Below are positions 26,198 through 36,549 of a stretch of 64,000 bases of DNA, piece after piece (position 1 is the stretch's first letter; the number at the start of each line of letters is the position of its first letter). The stretch is from positions 207,682 through 271,681 of the forward strand of contig CAMDRT010000001.1 of assembly GCA_945906815.1 (NCBI GenBank), written 5' to 3'. The stretch is from Bordetella parapertussis (lineage in GTDB: Bacteria > Pseudomonadota > Gammaproteobacteria > Burkholderiales > SG8-41). The notes under the pieces are model-generated. The model searched no databases, had not been told where the DNA came from, and worked only from the letters and a program-made list of their open reading frames with translations. Both the position numbers and the translations under genes were made by a program.

Positions 26198-26213
26198 AAG
26201 GAGTTATCGCATA
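26198..26213 (+). promoter_or_regulatory. Shine-Dalgarno and ATA initiation codon of infC
   Basis: AAGGAG at 26198-26203 lies 7 bases before ATA at 26211-26213. This is the only start that retains the conserved IF3 N-terminus (AQEKEARIN) in frame. The first in-frame GTG, at 26298, would delete about 29 conserved residues and has no Shine-Dalgarno sequence. Confidence 0.75.
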
Positions 26214-26870
26214 GCACAGGAAAAAGAAGCGCGCATCAACACGGAAATTACGGCCGCCGAAGTCCGCTTAATCGGCGCCGCTGGTGAACAGGTCGGTGTG
26301 GTGAGCATTGCGGCAGCCAACAAGCTGGCCGAGGAGGCCGAGCTGGATCTGGTGGAAATTGCGCCGACCGCGAATCCACCTGTGTGCCGTATTATGGATT
26401 TCGGCAAGTTCAAATACCGTGAGAGCAAGCGGCAGCACGAAGCGAAGTTGAAGCAAAAGCAGATCGTGGTCAAGGAAGTAAAATTCCGCCCTGGAACCGA
26501 TGAAGGGGACTACAAGATCAAACTCAGAAACCTGTTGCGGTTTCTGGAAGAAGGCGACAAGGTTAAAGTTACTTTGCGGTATCGTGGCCGCGAAATGGCG
26601 CATCAGGAATTCGGAATACGGCTGCTTGAACGCATACGGAGTGAATTAACACCCCACGCGATAGTTGAGCAGTTTCCGAAAATGGAAGGACGTCAGTTGG
26701 TGATGGTGATGTCCGCCAAAAAAGGCGTTAAGGCCCCGGTGAAAGGCCCTGCGAAAGCAGCGTCCGTAGCGGTAGAAAAGCCCGCTGTAGCGGCTGCGGA
26801 AAAGAAGGTCCCAGCAGTAGCGGTAGCAGCGGCGACAGCCACAGCTGCGGCCGAGACTGAAAAGAAGTAA
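26211..26870 (+). CDS. infC: Translation initiation factor IF-3 (non-canonical ATA start)
   Basis: A 219-residue initiation factor that keeps 30S subunits free and rejects wrong start codons. The N-domain ([19 protein letters not shown]), linker and C-domain (RDK-like [19 protein letters not shown]) are intact. The start is inferred to be ATA at 26211 with an ideal Shine-Dalgarno sequence; IF3 genes often use rare starts (AUU in E. coli) so that IF3 represses its own synthesis. After the usual end (near MVMSAKKG) there is a tail of about 50 residues rich in Ala, Lys, Pro and Val, longer than in most IF3 proteins. The gene lies 52 bases after thrS and before rpmI and rplT. Confidence 0.95.
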   Translation: MAQEKEARINTEITAAEVRLIGAAGEQVGVVSIAAANKLAEEAELDLVEIAPTANPPVCRIMDFGKFKYRESKRQHEAKLKQKQIVVKEVKFRPGTDEGDYKIKLRNLLRFLEEGDKVKVTLRYRGREMAHQEFGIRLLERIRSELTPHAIVEQFPKMEGRQLVMVMSAKKGVKAPVKGPAKAASVAVEKPAVAAAEKKVPAVAVAAATATAAAETEKK

Positions 26871-26907
26871 AGCGGTAGAAAACCAGCAGTAAACAAGAAG
26901 TAGTTGT

Positions 26908-26952
26908 CCGGGTATTAAAAGTTTCTCCGATCTGTGTTCGAAGAACACCCGG
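26908..26952 (+). promoter_or_regulatory. Candidate structured leader of rpmI-rplT (L20 autoregulation site?)
   Basis: CCGGG (26908-26912) can pair with CCCGG (26948-26952), and TGTTC (26935-26939) with GAACA (26943-26947), giving two stacked helices 23 bases before rpmI. In E. coli and Bacillus, L20 binds leader RNA of this operon that mimics its 23S site. Whether this structure fits that motif was not tested. Confidence 0.3.
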
Positions 26953-26975
26953 CGCTATGTTAAAACGAGGTAGTC

Positions 26976-27170
26976 ATGCCGAAACTCAAGACCAAGAGTG
27001 GCGCGGCCAAGCGTTTCCGCAAGCAGGGTAGTGGCGGAATTAAACGTGGATCGGCCTTTATGCGTCACATACTCACCAAGAAAAGCACCAAGCGCAAGCG
27101 TCAATTGCGCGGCGGTACCGCGGTGCATGCATCCGACGTGCGTGCCGTTCGCGCCATGTTGCCCTATTAA
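26976..27170 (+). CDS. rpmI: 50S ribosomal protein L35
   Basis: A 64-residue large-subunit protein, the normal length. It is strongly basic with the family start [15 protein letters not shown] and the central [22 protein letters not shown] lies before the ATG. It is followed 12 bases later by rplT, its invariable partner, and is probably co-regulated by L20. Confidence 0.98.
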   Translation: MPKLKTKSGAAKRFRKQGSGGIKRGSAFMRHILTKKSTKRKRQLRGGTAVHASDVRAVRAMLPY

Positions 27171-27182
27171 AGGAGATCAACC

Positions 27183-27557
27183 ATGCCTAGAGTAAAACGT
27201 GGAGTGATCGCGCGCGCGGCGCACAAAAAAGTCATCGAGAAAGCCAAGGGCTTTCGCGGTCGCCGCAATAATGTATTCCGGGTCGCCAATGAAGCGGTGA
27301 TGCGCGCCGGGCAGTATGCCTATCGCGACCGCCGCAACAAAAAGCGTGTGTTCCGTTCACTGTGGATTACGCGTATTAACGCGGCGGTGCGCGAGCATGA
27401 CCTGAGCTACAGCCAATTCATGTACGGTCTTAAAAAGGCCGCAGTTGAAGTGGATCGCAAAGTGCTGGCCGATATCGCTGTACTCGACAAACCGGCTTTT
27501 GCTAAGTTTGTGGAGACGGCCAAAGCCAATCTCGCGAGTGCCGGAACAGCGGCGTAA
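27183..27557 (+). CDS. rplT: 50S ribosomal protein L20
   Basis: A 124-residue large-subunit assembly protein with the conserved [16 protein letters not shown] start, [14 protein letters not shown] and [22 protein letters not shown] precedes the ATG. Slightly longer than the E. coli protein (118) owing to a short C-terminal extension. L20 represses its own operon by binding the leader in other bacteria. A strong terminator follows before pheS. Confidence 0.98.
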   Translation: MPRVKRGVIARAAHKKVIEKAKGFRGRRNNVFRVANEAVMRAGQYAYRDRRNKKRVFRSLWITRINAAVREHDLSYSQFMYGLKKAAVEVDRKVLADIAVLDKPAFAKFVETAKANLASAGTAA

Positions 27558-28646
<1,089 letters not shown>

Positions 28647-28661
28647 GGTATCGACCGCGTC

Positions 28662-31040
28662 ATGAAATTTTCTGAGAACTGGCTGCGCAGCTTTGTTAAT
28701 CCGCCGCTCGCCACCAGCGCGCTCGCGGATTTGCTCACCTTTGGCGGCATCGAAATTGAAGGCGTTGCAGCGGCTGCACCGCAATTCGAGCGTGTGGTGG
28801 TGGGTGTGGTGCTGACGGTTGCAGCGCACCCGCAGGCCGACCGCCTGAAGGTGTGTCAGGTCAGCGTCTCGGGTAACGTCAATGACGCAGCACTGACGAT
28901 AGTGTGTGGCGCGCCGAATGTGCGCGCGGGCCTGCGGGTACCAACGGCCTTGGTCGGCGCTACGTTGCCCGGCATGGAAATAAAGGCGGCCAAGGTGCGT
29001 GGCATTGAGTCGAGCGGAATGTTGTGTTCGGCGCGTGAATTGGGCTTGAGCGATGCTGCCGACGGCTTGCTGGAACTGCCGGCGGATACGGCTATCGGCG
29101 CCAATATTCGCCAGGCGCTGGATTTGGATGACATTATTTTTGACAGCAAGCCCACCCCCAATCGCGGTGATTGTCTGAGCATGCGTGGGCTTGCGCGTGA
29201 AGTGGCTGCGTTGAGCGGCACACCCATGCAAGCGCTTAAAATCACTGCGGTTAGCGCCAGCCATGCTGCTGCGCCGCGGATTACACTAGATGCGCCAGCA
29301 GCGTGTCCGCTGTATTGTGGCCGCATCCTGCGCGGCGTCAATGTCAATGTCCCCACGCCACAGTGGATGCTGCGCCGTCTCGCGCGCAGTGGCGTGCGTT
29401 CCATCAGCGCCGTGGTGGATGTCACCAATTACGTGATGCTGGAGTTGGGACAACCCCTGCATGCGTTCGACGCGGCAAAAATAGAAGGCGGCATTCATGT
29501 GCGGTTCGCCGAGCCCGGTGAAAAACTCGCACTGCTGAATGGGGAAACACGCGAACTTACGCCATCGTTTCTGCTGATCGCCGATGACCACAAGGCCCTG
29601 GCGCTGGCCGGCATCATGGGCGGCGCGCACAGCGCGGTAGGGAATGAAACGCGCGACATACTGCTGGAAGCTGCGTATTTTGACCCGGATGTGATCGCGG
29701 GCAAGTCGCGGCTGCTGGGTTTTGGCTCGGACTCGGCATATCGTTTTGAGCGTGGCGTGAATTTTGCGGATGCGTGCGTAGCGATGGAGCACGCAACCCG
29801 ACTCACGCTGGATATTTGCGGCGGCAGTGCCGGGCCAGTGATGGTGGCTGAAGACACCACGCACACGCCGCAGCGCAAGCCGATTGATTTGCGCTTTGCG
29901 AGAGTCGAGCGTGTATTGGGAATTGCACTTGCCGCTGACGTGATTATGGATATTTTCACGCGCCTGGGGTTTGCACACGTGGCGATAGCGGGCGGCTTGC
30001 GGGTGACGCCGCCCGCGTACCGTTTTGATATCGCCATCGAAGAAGATCTGATCGAGGAAATTGCGCGCATACACGGTTACAACCGCATTCCTTCGTGTGC
30101 GCCGGTGGTGGCATCGGTGGCGTTGCCGGTGGTGGAGCAGCAACGCTCAAACGCGGCGATACGCCACTTGCTGGCCGCACGCGACTATCAAGAAGTGGTG
30201 ACCTATAGTTTTGTGGATGCGCAGTGGGAGCAGGATTTCTGCGCCAATGCGTCGCCGGTCAGGCTGGCGAACCCGATCTCGAGTCAGATGGCGGTGATGC
30301 GATCCAGTTTGATCGGCGGATTGATCGGCGCCATTGCCTACAATCTGCATCACAAACAAGCGCGGGTGCGCGTGTTTGAAGGCGGACGTTGTTTTGCCGC
30401 GGACGCCAGCACCGGTGGGTATCAGCAGCCTTGGCGCATCGGCGCGGCGGCGTGTGGCGACGCGCTCCCCGAACAATGGGGCATACGCCCGGCGAGGGCG
30501 CTGGACTTTTATGATATCAAGGCCGATCTGGAGGCGCTGTTTCAGCCACGTGCTTTGACTTTCGAAGCAGCGCCACATCCGGCGTTGCATCCGGGCAAAA
30601 GCGCGCGCGTGTTGCAGGCGGGAAACAGCATAGGCTGGATAGGTGAACTACATCCGCTCTGGCGGCAAAAATATGATCTGGCGACAGCGCCGGTGTTGTT
30701 TGAGGTGGCGTTGGACGCAGCAACCACACGCTTGCTGCCCCACTATACGGCCATTTCTAAATACCCAACGGTGTGGCGAGATTTGGCTTTTACTGTCGAT
30801 GACACTGTCTCGTATCAAGCAATTCTTGATGCGCTAAATGCGCAAAAACCAGAGGTCATTATTGACATTTCGGTATTTGACATTTACCGCGGTACGGCCA
30901 TGGAAAGTGGCAAAAAAAGTCTTGCATTCAGGATGTTAGTACAGGATACTCATAAAACAATGACCGATGCGGAAGTCGATTTCGCAGTCTCGGCAATTAT
31001 AAAAATTCTGCAAAATCAGTTCCACGCCAAGCTTCGCTAA
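28662..31040 (+). CDS. pheT: Phenylalanyl-tRNA synthetase beta subunit
   Basis: A 792-residue subunit with the N-terminal EMAP/OB domain ([20 protein letters not shown]), the B3/B4 editing domain (about residues 215-380; [15 protein letters not shown]), B5 ([21 protein letters not shown]), the pseudo-catalytic core and a C-terminal ferredoxin-fold anticodon-binding domain ([15 protein letters not shown]). It binds tRNA-Phe and edits misacylated Tyr. Full length. ihfA follows 10 bases later, as is usual in proteobacteria. Confidence 0.98.
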   Translation: MKFSENWLRSFVNPPLATSALADLLTFGGIEIEGVAAAAPQFERVVVGVVLTVAAHPQADRLKVCQVSVSGNVNDAALTIVCGAPNVRAGLRVPTALVGATLPGMEIKAAKVRGIESSGMLCSARELGLSDAADGLLELPADTAIGANIRQALDLDDIIFDSKPTPNRGDCLSMRGLAREVAALSGTPMQALKITAVSASHAAAPRITLDAPAACPLYCGRILRGVNVNVPTPQWMLRRLARSGVRSISAVVDVTNYVMLELGQPLHAFDAAKIEGGIHVRFAEPGEKLALLNGETRELTPSFLLIADDHKALALAGIMGGAHSAVGNETRDILLEAAYFDPDVIAGKSRLLGFGSDSAYRFERGVNFADACVAMEHATRLTLDICGGSAGPVMVAEDTTHTPQRKPIDLRFARVERVLGIALAADVIMDIFTRLGFAHVAIAGGLRVTPPAYRFDIAIEEDLIEEIARIHGYNRIPSCAPVVASVALPVVEQQRSNAAIRHLLAARDYQEVVTYSFVDAQWEQDFCANASPVRLANPISSQMAVMRSSLIGGLIGAIAYNLHHKQARVRVFEGGRCFAADASTGGYQQPWRIGAAACGDALPEQWGIRPARALDFYDIKADLEALFQPRALTFEAAPHPALHPGKSARVLQAGNSIGWIGELHPLWRQKYDLATAPVLFEVALDAATTRLLPHYTAISKYPTVWRDLAFTVDDTVSYQAILDALNAQKPEVIIDISVFDIYRGTAMESGKKSLAFRMLVQDTHKTMTDAEVDFAVSAIIKILQNQFHAKLR

Positions 31041-31050
31041 GAGGGGAAAC

Positions 31051-31356
31051 ATGACTTTAACGAAGGCTGAACTCGCTGATCTCTTGTTTGAGAAAGTGGG
31101 TCTCAACAAACGTGAGGCCAAGGATATGGTCGAGACGTACTTTGAGGAAGTGCGTCACGCACTGGAGGCTGGTAAAGGTGTTAAGTTGTCCGGATTCGGA
31201 AATTTTCAGTTGCGCCTGAAGCCGCAACGCCCCGGCCGCAATCCGAAAACCGGAGAAGAAATACCGATTACGGAGCGCCGTGTTGTTACTTTCCACGCTT
31301 CGCAAAAGTTGAAGGCCATGGTGGAGCAGCGCTACGGTGGAAAGCCCAACCCATAA
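31051..31356 (+). CDS. ihfA: Integration host factor alpha subunit
   Basis: A 101-residue DNA-bending protein, half of the IHF heterodimer. [24 protein letters not shown] is close to other IHF-alpha N-termini, and the beta-ribbon arm [14 protein letters not shown] with the intercalating Pro is intact. GAGGGG lies before the ATG. It sits in the expected place after pheT and overlaps the start of the merR-like gene by 20 bases. Confidence 0.98.
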   Translation: MTLTKAELADLLFEKVGLNKREAKDMVETYFEEVRHALEAGKGVKLSGFGNFQLRLKPQRPGRNPKTGEEIPITERRVVTFHASQKLKAMVEQRYGGKPNP

Positions 31357-31747
31357 AGCGCAACTGCCGCCGATCCCCGCGAAGCGCTATTTCACTATCG
31401 GTGAAGTCAGCGAGTTGTGCGGTGTAAAGCCGCACGTGTTGCGTTACTGGGAGCAGGAGTTCACCCAGTTAAAGCCGGTCAAGCGTCGCGGAAACCGCCG
31501 CTATTATCAACATCATGAAGTGCTGCTGATCCGCCGCATCCGCGAGCTGCTATACGATCAGGGCTTTACCATCAGCGGTGCTCGCAACCAGCTGGACGAT
31601 CTCGCCAGTGAAGGTGGCCGTTACACCAAATCCCGCTTGAGTATGAGCGTTACCGCGCCTGAACATGGGCTGAGTGCTGTGGAGCAGGCCAAAGCCGTGG
31701 TGGTGCGCAAAGAAATTCAGGGTGTGCTGGCATTGCTGCGCGCCTGA
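31337..31747 (+). CDS. MerR-family transcriptional regulator
   Basis: A 136-residue regulator with an N-terminal winged helix-turn-helix of the MerR type ([21 protein letters not shown], then [19 protein letters not shown]) and a short helical C-terminus with no metal-binding cysteines. The GTG start at 31337 lies within the end of ihfA, suggesting translational coupling; in betaproteobacteria this gene is a constant neighbour of ihfA. Its target and ligand are unknown. A terminator follows directly. Confidence 0.92.
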   Translation: MESPTHKAQLPPIPAKRYFTIGEVSELCGVKPHVLRYWEQEFTQLKPVKRRGNRRYYQHHEVLLIRRIRELLYDQGFTISGARNQLDDLASEGGRYTKSRLSMSVTAPEHGLSAVEQAKAVVVRKEIQGVLALLRA

Positions 31748-31768
31748 CCGTGCTTATGACTAGCGGAC

Positions 31769-31798
31769 GCCGTGGTGTACTGTGCCGCGGCTTTTTTT
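31769..31798 (+). terminator. Rho-independent terminator of the thrS-to-merR cluster
   Basis: A 7-base-pair stem (GCCGTGG at 31769-31775, CCGCGGC at 31785-31791, one T-G pair), a 9-base loop and seven Ts. It lies 21 bases after the merR-like stop and just before the aminotransferase start. Confidence 0.85.
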
Positions 31799-31811
31799 CG
31801 CCCTGACACCC

Positions 31812-33140
31812 ATGACGCATGTATTTCACCGCGATGCTAGAACCGACCCGCCGTTGGCCGTGGCGGGCGCGGGGCCGTATCTGACCGACCGCGAAGGCCG
31901 TCGCTACCTCGATGCTTCAGGTGGCGCCGCTGTTTCCTGCCTGGGGCACGGGCACCGCGCGGTGATCGATGCGATCAAAGCGCAGGCCGATAAATTGGCT
32001 TACGCGCACACCGCCTTTTTCAGCAGCGAACCTGCCGAGGCGCTGGCGGATTTTTTGATCCAGGCTAGCGGCGATGCATTTGCACGGGTGTATTTTGTCG
32101 CGGGCGGCTCGGAGGGGATTGAAGCCGCGCTCAAACTCGCGCGCCAGTATTTTCTTGAGGCCGGCGAGCCGCAGCGCGACCTGTTCATCGGCCGCCGCCA
32201 AAGTTATCACGGCAACACGCTGGGCGCGCTGGCGGTAGGCGGCAATAGCTGGCGCCGTGCGCCGTTTGCGCCGCTGTTGATGAAAGTTGAGCATATCGCG
32301 CCCTGTTATGCCTACCGCGACCGCAAAGAAGGTGAGTCCGAGTCTGCTTACGGCCTGCGTGCTGCGGATGAGCTCGAAGCCATGGTGCAACGCGTGGGGC
32401 CTAAGCGCGTTATCGCGTTTGTAGCGGAGACGGTGGTGGGCGCTACGCTGGGGGCGGTTGCGGCTACCCCCGGCTACTTCAAGCGCATACGCGAAATTTG
32501 TGATCGTTACGGCATCCTGCTGATACTGGATGAAGTGATGTGCGGCATGGGGCGCACCGGCAGCTTGTTTGCCTACGAACAGGAAGGCATCGTGCCTGAT
32601 ATGTGCGTGGTCGCCAAAGGCCTGGGCGGCGGCTATCAGCCCATAGGTGCCACGCTGGTGTCGAAAAATATATTCGATGCCATACAGAACGGCAGTGGCT
32701 TTTTTCAGCATGGCCACACCTACCTGGGGCATCCGCTGGCGTGTGCGGCGGCGCTGGCGGTGCAGCACACGATAGAGGCAGAGCGGCTGCTCGACAACGT
32801 GCGCACGCAAGGCGCGGCACTACTGATGCATTTGCGGGAACGCTTTGGCGCTCACCCGCACGTGGGCGATGTGCGCGGACGTGGGCTTTTCCTGGGCGTG
32901 GAACTGGTGGTGGACCACGCCACCAAAGCCACTTTTGATCCGGCGCTGAAGGTACATCAGCGCATCAAGCGCGAGGCTTTCGCGCGCGGCCTGATTTGTT
33001 ATCCGATGGGCGGCACGGTGGATGGCAAACACGGCGATCATGTATTGCTGGCGCCGCCATATATCATAGCCGGCACTCACTGTGCCGAGATCAGCGCAAA
33101 GCTCTCTCAGGCGGTTGATGCGGCTTTGGCGGGGGTTTGA
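31812..33140 (+). CDS. Class III PLP-dependent aminotransferase (aspartate aminotransferase family)
   Basis: A 442-residue fold-type I aminotransferase of the class III (omega) group. The PLP site shows LILDEVMCGMGRTG with the ring-stacking Asp, and the Schiff-base Lys in VVAKGLGGGYQPIGA. The N-terminus reads YLTDREGRRYLDASGGAAVSC, the family pattern. The ATG at 31812 is preferred to one 30 bases upstream that lies in the terminator. No neighbouring pathway genes identify the substrate; ornithine-, acetylornithine- or diamine-type amine donors are all possible. Confidence 0.9.
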   Translation: MTHVFHRDARTDPPLAVAGAGPYLTDREGRRYLDASGGAAVSCLGHGHRAVIDAIKAQADKLAYAHTAFFSSEPAEALADFLIQASGDAFARVYFVAGGSEGIEAALKLARQYFLEAGEPQRDLFIGRRQSYHGNTLGALAVGGNSWRRAPFAPLLMKVEHIAPCYAYRDRKEGESESAYGLRAADELEAMVQRVGPKRVIAFVAETVVGATLGAVAATPGYFKRIREICDRYGILLILDEVMCGMGRTGSLFAYEQEGIVPDMCVVAKGLGGGYQPIGATLVSKNIFDAIQNGSGFFQHGHTYLGHPLACAAALAVQHTIEAERLLDNVRTQGAALLMHLRERFGAHPHVGDVRGRGLFLGVELVVDHATKATFDPALKVHQRIKREAFARGLICYPMGGTVDGKHGDHVLLAPPYIIAGTHCAEISAKLSQAVDAALAGV

Positions 33141-33176
33141 GACCTCCGCTTCAACTTCAACAGTAACCGCGCAGGT

Positions 33177-33235
33177 GCAGAGGAAACGCAAAGCTAACCC
33201 CTCATAAAATTGCGCCACATGGTTTTCGCCTCTGC
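33177..33235 (+). repeat. Imperfect inverted repeat (GCAGAGG ... CCTCTGC)
   Basis: GCAGAGG (33177-33183) and CCTCTGC (33229-33235) flank a 45-base AT-richer loop in the 296-base gap between the aminotransferase and rpsF genes. The adjoining AAACGC/GTTTTCG suggests a longer imperfect stem. It may act as a terminator for the upstream gene; otherwise nothing is seen here except the rpsF promoter and leader. Confidence 0.4.
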
Positions 33236-33279
33236 GCTGTAAGGTTTTTTCTGCACTGCTGCGCGCACCCAAGTTTTAC

Positions 33280-33307
33280 TTGAAAATTCAGCCAGTTACT
33301 GTAAAAT
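33280..33307 (+). promoter_or_regulatory. Candidate sigma-70 promoter of the rpsF operon
   Basis: TTGAAA (33280-33285), a 16-base spacer and TAAAAT (33302-33307). Transcription would begin near 33314, leaving a leader of about 120 bases that includes the structured element at 33377-33403. Confidence 0.5.
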
Positions 33308-33376
33308 CCGCGCCTCGGTTAGCCCTGTGCCGACCGCGACCTCGTTGTAAGAGTTTGTAAATTAATTTAAATCCTT

Positions 33377-33403
33377 GCCTCACCGTACCGCATAACGGGA
33401 GGC
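33377..33403 (+). promoter_or_regulatory. S6:S18-binding leader motif (rpsF autoregulation)
   Basis: A stem GCCTC/GAGGC (33377-33381, 33399-33403) carries a 5'-side bulge ACCGTA and an upper stem CCG/CGG with loop CATAA, ending 33 bases before the rpsF ATG. A bulged hairpin of this shape, with a conserved CACCG, is known upstream of rpsF in many bacteria and is bound by the S6:S18 complex, mimicking 16S rRNA. The match was judged by eye. Confidence 0.55.
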
Positions 33404-33436
33404 CCAGCAGTTTCCAACCCATAAGGAGCTTATTGC

Positions 33437-33841
33437 ATGCGACATTATGAAATTGTATTCATCGTCCATCCGGATCAAAGTGAGCAAGTTCCCGGCATGG
33501 TCGAGCGCTATCGCCAGATGATCACCGGGCGTGGCGGAAAAATCCACCGTCACGAAGATTGGGGGCGTCGTCAGATGACCTATCCGATGCAGAAGATGCA
33601 CAAAGCGCACTACGTGCTGCTGAACATCGAGTGTGACAACGAGACCCTGCTTGAAATGGAACACGCGTTCAAGTTTAACGACGCGGTGCTGCGCCATTTG
33701 ACGGTGTCGATGCGCGACGCGGTCGTCGCACCCTCGCCGATGATGCGCGAGGAAAGAGCGCGCCCGTCGTCCGATGAGCGGCCTGCCGCAGCGCCTGCTG
33801 TGGCACCCGCTGCGGCACCCGCGCCGGCAGCTAGCGCGTAA
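33437..33841 (+). CDS. rpsF: 30S ribosomal protein S6
   Basis: A 134-residue small-subunit protein that pairs with S18 on the platform. The ferredoxin-like fold is seen from [18 protein letters not shown] to [10 protein letters not shown]. The last 35 or so residues are an Ala/Pro-rich disordered tail, as in other betaproteobacterial S6 proteins. AAGGAG precedes the ATG. First gene of rpsF-priB-rpsR-rplI and probably repressed through the upstream leader. Confidence 0.98.
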   Translation: MRHYEIVFIVHPDQSEQVPGMVERYRQMITGRGGKIHRHEDWGRRQMTYPMQKMHKAHYVLLNIECDNETLLEMEHAFKFNDAVLRHLTVSMRDAVVAPSPMMREERARPSSDERPAAAPAVAPAAAPAPAASA

Positions 33842-33843
33842 GG

Positions 33844-34164
33844 GTGGATGCCAACGCGCTGAATTCGGTCAGGCTTGCAGGAGAAATCACCGCTATAGAA
33901 TCGTTACGTCACACGCCCGCCGGGCTGCCTCTGGTGAACTTCAAACTCACGCACCGTTCACTGCAATGGGAAGCCGGCATTGAACGCCAAACTGAACTTG
34001 AAGCGGGTGTGGTGGCCATCGGAGACATAGCCGCTGCTGTGGCAAAGTTTCAGGCGGGCGACAGGGTAACGCTACAGGGGTTTCTGGCAGCCAGGCGCCG
34101 CATGGGCGCGCAACTCGGCACACAGTTGGTATTACACGTAACGCACATCACACCGATTCAGTAG
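33844..34164 (+). CDS. priB: Primosomal replication protein N (PriB)
   Basis: A 106-residue single OB-fold, SSB-like protein that helps reload the replisome with PriA and DnaT. The OB strands read [19 protein letters not shown] and [13 protein letters not shown], as in PriB proteins. The start is GTG two bases after the rpsF stop. Its place between rpsF and rpsR is characteristic of beta- and gammaproteobacteria and supports the taxonomic call. Confidence 0.93.
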   Translation: MDANALNSVRLAGEITAIESLRHTPAGLPLVNFKLTHRSLQWEAGIERQTELEAGVVAIGDIAAAVAKFQAGDRVTLQGFLAARRRMGAQLGTQLVLHVTHITPIQ

Positions 34165-34196
34165 TTAGACTAACAGACACGAAAAGGAAACTCATC

Positions 34197-34487
34197 ATGG
34201 CGATGGGCAAAGGCAGGTTCGGTAAAGGCAAGGGGAAACCCACCGACAAGAATAAACGTCGCGGCAACGCGTTGTTCCGCCGCAGGAAGTTCTGCCGCTT
34301 TACCGCGGAAAAAATTACGCAGATCGATTACAAGGATATTGCGCTGCTCAAGGATTTCATCAACGAAAACGGCAAATTGATACCGGCGCGCATCACCGGC
34401 ACCAAGGCCAAGTATCAGCGACAGCTGTCGGTAGCGGTGAAGCGAGCGCGCTTTCTCGGGCTGCTGCATTTCACCGATCTGCATTAA
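34197..34487 (+). CDS. rpsR: 30S ribosomal protein S18
   Basis: A 96-residue protein, slightly longer than the E. coli form (75) because of a Gly/Lys-rich N-terminal stretch. The core [19 protein letters not shown] and [19 protein letters not shown] is conserved. AAAAGGAAA lies before the ATG. Partner of S6 in ribosome binding and probably in repressing the operon leader. Confidence 0.98.
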   Translation: MAMGKGRFGKGKGKPTDKNKRRGNALFRRRKFCRFTAEKITQIDYKDIALLKDFINENGKLIPARITGTKAKYQRQLSVAVKRARFLGLLHFTDLH

Positions 34488-34496
34488 GGGGGCAAC

Positions 34497-34949
34497 ATGC
34501 AAATCATACTGCTCGAAAAGGTGGTTAACCTCGGCCAACTGGGCGATGTGGTCAAGGTCAAGGACGGCTATGCGCGTAATTTTCTGATTCCGCAAGGCAA
34601 AGCCAAGCGCGCTAACGCCACGAATCTGGCGGAGTTCGAAAAGCGCCGCGTTGATCTTGAGAAAGCGCAGAACGACGCATTTTCCAAAGCACAGGAAATG
34701 GGCAGCAAGCTCGACGGCCTGATGGTGCAAATTACGCAGAAAGCGGGCGTTGACGGGAAATTGTTTGGCTCAGTCACCAACAGTGACATCGCCGAGGCGC
34801 TCAAGAAACAAGGCTACGACATTGCCAAGGCCTCGATACGCATGCCGACGGGTCCGATCAAGACCATAGGCGACAATCCGCTGAAAATCGCGGTGCATAC
34901 CGATGTGGTGGTCGGCATTACCGTTTCGGTGTTGGGCGAGGCCGCTTAG
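34497..34949 (+). CDS. rplI: 50S ribosomal protein L9
   Basis: A 150-residue protein with the N-terminal globular domain ([32 protein letters not shown]), long connecting helix and C-terminal domain, of standard length. AGGGGG precedes the ATG. Last gene of the rpsF operon, with a strong terminator downstream. Confidence 0.98.
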   Translation: MQIILLEKVVNLGQLGDVVKVKDGYARNFLIPQGKAKRANATNLAEFEKRRVDLEKAQNDAFSKAQEMGSKLDGLMVQITQKAGVDGKLFGSVTNSDIAEALKKQGYDIAKASIRMPTGPIKTIGDNPLKIAVHTDVVVGITVSVLGEAA

Positions 34950-35001
34950 TTTGCGCATGCGTTTTCTAATGCGCTAATTCAAAACGCTTTTTTCGCATCA
35001 G

Positions 35002-35029
35002 AAAAAAGGGCTGGCGACAGCCCTTTTTT
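35002..35029 (+). terminator. Rho-independent terminator of the rpsF-rplI operon
   Basis: An 11-base-pair stem (AAAAAAGGGCT at 35002-35012, AGCCCTTTTTT at 35019-35029) with a 6-base loop and trailing Ts, 53 bases after rplI. Confidence 0.87.
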
Positions 35030-35066
35030 TTATGTAGATTCGCTAGCTCACGGCTACTGCTACTGT

Positions 35067-35095
35067 TTGATCTATTTAAAAAAATACAATAAAAA
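35067..35095 (+). promoter_or_regulatory. Possible dnaB promoter in an AT-rich tract
   Basis: TTGATC (35067-35072), 17 bases, then TAAAAA (35090-35095) lie in a strongly AT-rich stretch between the rplI terminator and dnaB. TACAAT at 35085-35090 is an alternative -10. The low sequence complexity makes this a weak call. Confidence 0.25.
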
Positions 35096-35129
35096 CAAAT
35101 AGTTAATTAATTATTCTGGATTACACGCC

Positions 35130-36533
35130 ATGTGCGCTATGCAAGTTGTCAGCAGTCAGCTCAAAGACCCGCAAATGGAAGCCATGCGTGTGCCGCCGCA
35201 GTCCATAGAGGCTGAGCAGTCGGTGCTGGGCGGACTGCTGCTGGACAACACGGCGTGGGACAAGATTTCAGATATGTTGGGTGAAACGGATTTTTATCGC
35301 GCGGATCATCGGCTTATTTTTCAGCACGTGATGCTGTTGATTGAGAACACCCGGCCTGCCGATGTGCTGACGGTTGCGGAAAGTCTCGAACGCAGTGCGC
35401 AGCTCGCGGAGGCGGGCGGGCAAGCCTATCTGGGTTCATTGTCGATGAACACGCCAAGTGCCGCGAACATACGCCGTTATGCGGAGATCGTGCGCGAGCG
35501 CGCCATCATGCGTGAACTGGCAAAAGCGGGCGCGGAAATCGCCGACTCGGCGTTTAATCCCGAAGGGCGTGAAGCGAAAGATCTGATCGACGAAGCCGAG
35601 GCCAAGGTGTTCCAGATTGCCGAGGCTGGTGCCAAAAGCACACAGGGATTTGTCAAAATCGATCCGCTGCTGACCGAGACCATAGAGCGCATCGACATGC
35701 TCTACAGCCGCGAGAACAAGGACGATGTCATCGGCCTCGCCACGGGTTATACCGATCTGGACCGCATGACTTCCGGTTTGCAGCAGGGCGAGTTGGTCGT
35801 CATTGCGGCGCGGCCTTCGATGGGGAAAACCGCGCTGGCGATGAACATCGTCGAGCATGTCGCGCTCAATCTCAAAAAAGCCGCTGCTGTGTTCAGCATG
35901 GAAATGTCGGGTTCGCAACTGGCGCTGCGCATGATCGGTTCGGTGGGGCGTGTCGATCAGCACAAGCTGCGCTCCGGTACATTTGAAGAAAATGAGTGGC
36001 CCAAACTGGTGGATGCGGTGGGCAAGCTCAATGATTCGCAAATACACATAGACGACACCGCCGGCCTCAACGCGCTGGAAGTGCGTTCACGCGCGCGGCG
36101 CCTGCATCGCGTGTGCGGCGGCTTGAGTCTGATCGTGGTGGACTATCTGCAACTGATGAGCGGCACGTCGTCGGGGCGCGAAGAAAATCGCGCCACCGAA
36201 GTCGCCGAGATATCGCGCTCGCTCAAGGGACTAGCCAAGGAACTCAAGGTGCCGGTGGTTGCGCTGTCACAGCTGAACCGCAGCGTTGAGTCGCGTCAGG
36301 ACAAGCGCCCGATGATGTCGGACTTGCGCGAATCGGGCGCCATTGAGCAGGACGCCGATCTGATTCTGTTCATCTACCGCGATGAGGTTTACAACCCCAC
36401 CAATGAAGCGAGCAAGGGCAAGGCAGAAATCATTGTTGCCAAACAGCGCAATGGTCCCACCGGGCCGGTGACGCTGACCTTTATCGGTCGTCACACGCGC
36501 TTTGAGAATTATGCGGCCGGCGATCAGTATTGA
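35130..36533 (+). CDS. dnaB: Replicative DNA helicase DnaB
   Basis: A 467-residue hexameric helicase that unwinds DNA at the replication fork. The N-terminal DnaG-interacting domain (PPQSIEAEQSVLGGLLLDN) is followed by the RecA-like motor with Walker A AARPSMGKTALAMN, Walker B SLIVVDYLQLMSG and LRESGAIEQDADLILFIYRD. No intein is present. The first ATG is 35130; a second in-frame ATG at 35139 is equally plausible, and neither has a strong Shine-Dalgarno sequence. Convergent with the PhoH-like gene. Confidence 0.98.
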   Translation: MCAMQVVSSQLKDPQMEAMRVPPQSIEAEQSVLGGLLLDNTAWDKISDMLGETDFYRADHRLIFQHVMLLIENTRPADVLTVAESLERSAQLAEAGGQAYLGSLSMNTPSAANIRRYAEIVRERAIMRELAKAGAEIADSAFNPEGREAKDLIDEAEAKVFQIAEAGAKSTQGFVKIDPLLTETIERIDMLYSRENKDDVIGLATGYTDLDRMTSGLQQGELVVIAARPSMGKTALAMNIVEHVALNLKKAAAVFSMEMSGSQLALRMIGSVGRVDQHKLRSGTFEENEWPKLVDAVGKLNDSQIHIDDTAGLNALEVRSRARRLHRVCGGLSLIVVDYLQLMSGTSSGREENRATEVAEISRSLKGLAKELKVPVVALSQLNRSVESRQDKRPMMSDLRESGAIEQDADLILFIYRDEVYNPTNEASKGKAEIIVAKQRNGPTGPVTLTFIGRHTRFENYAAGDQY

Positions 36534-36549
36534 TTTGAGAAACCGCTCT

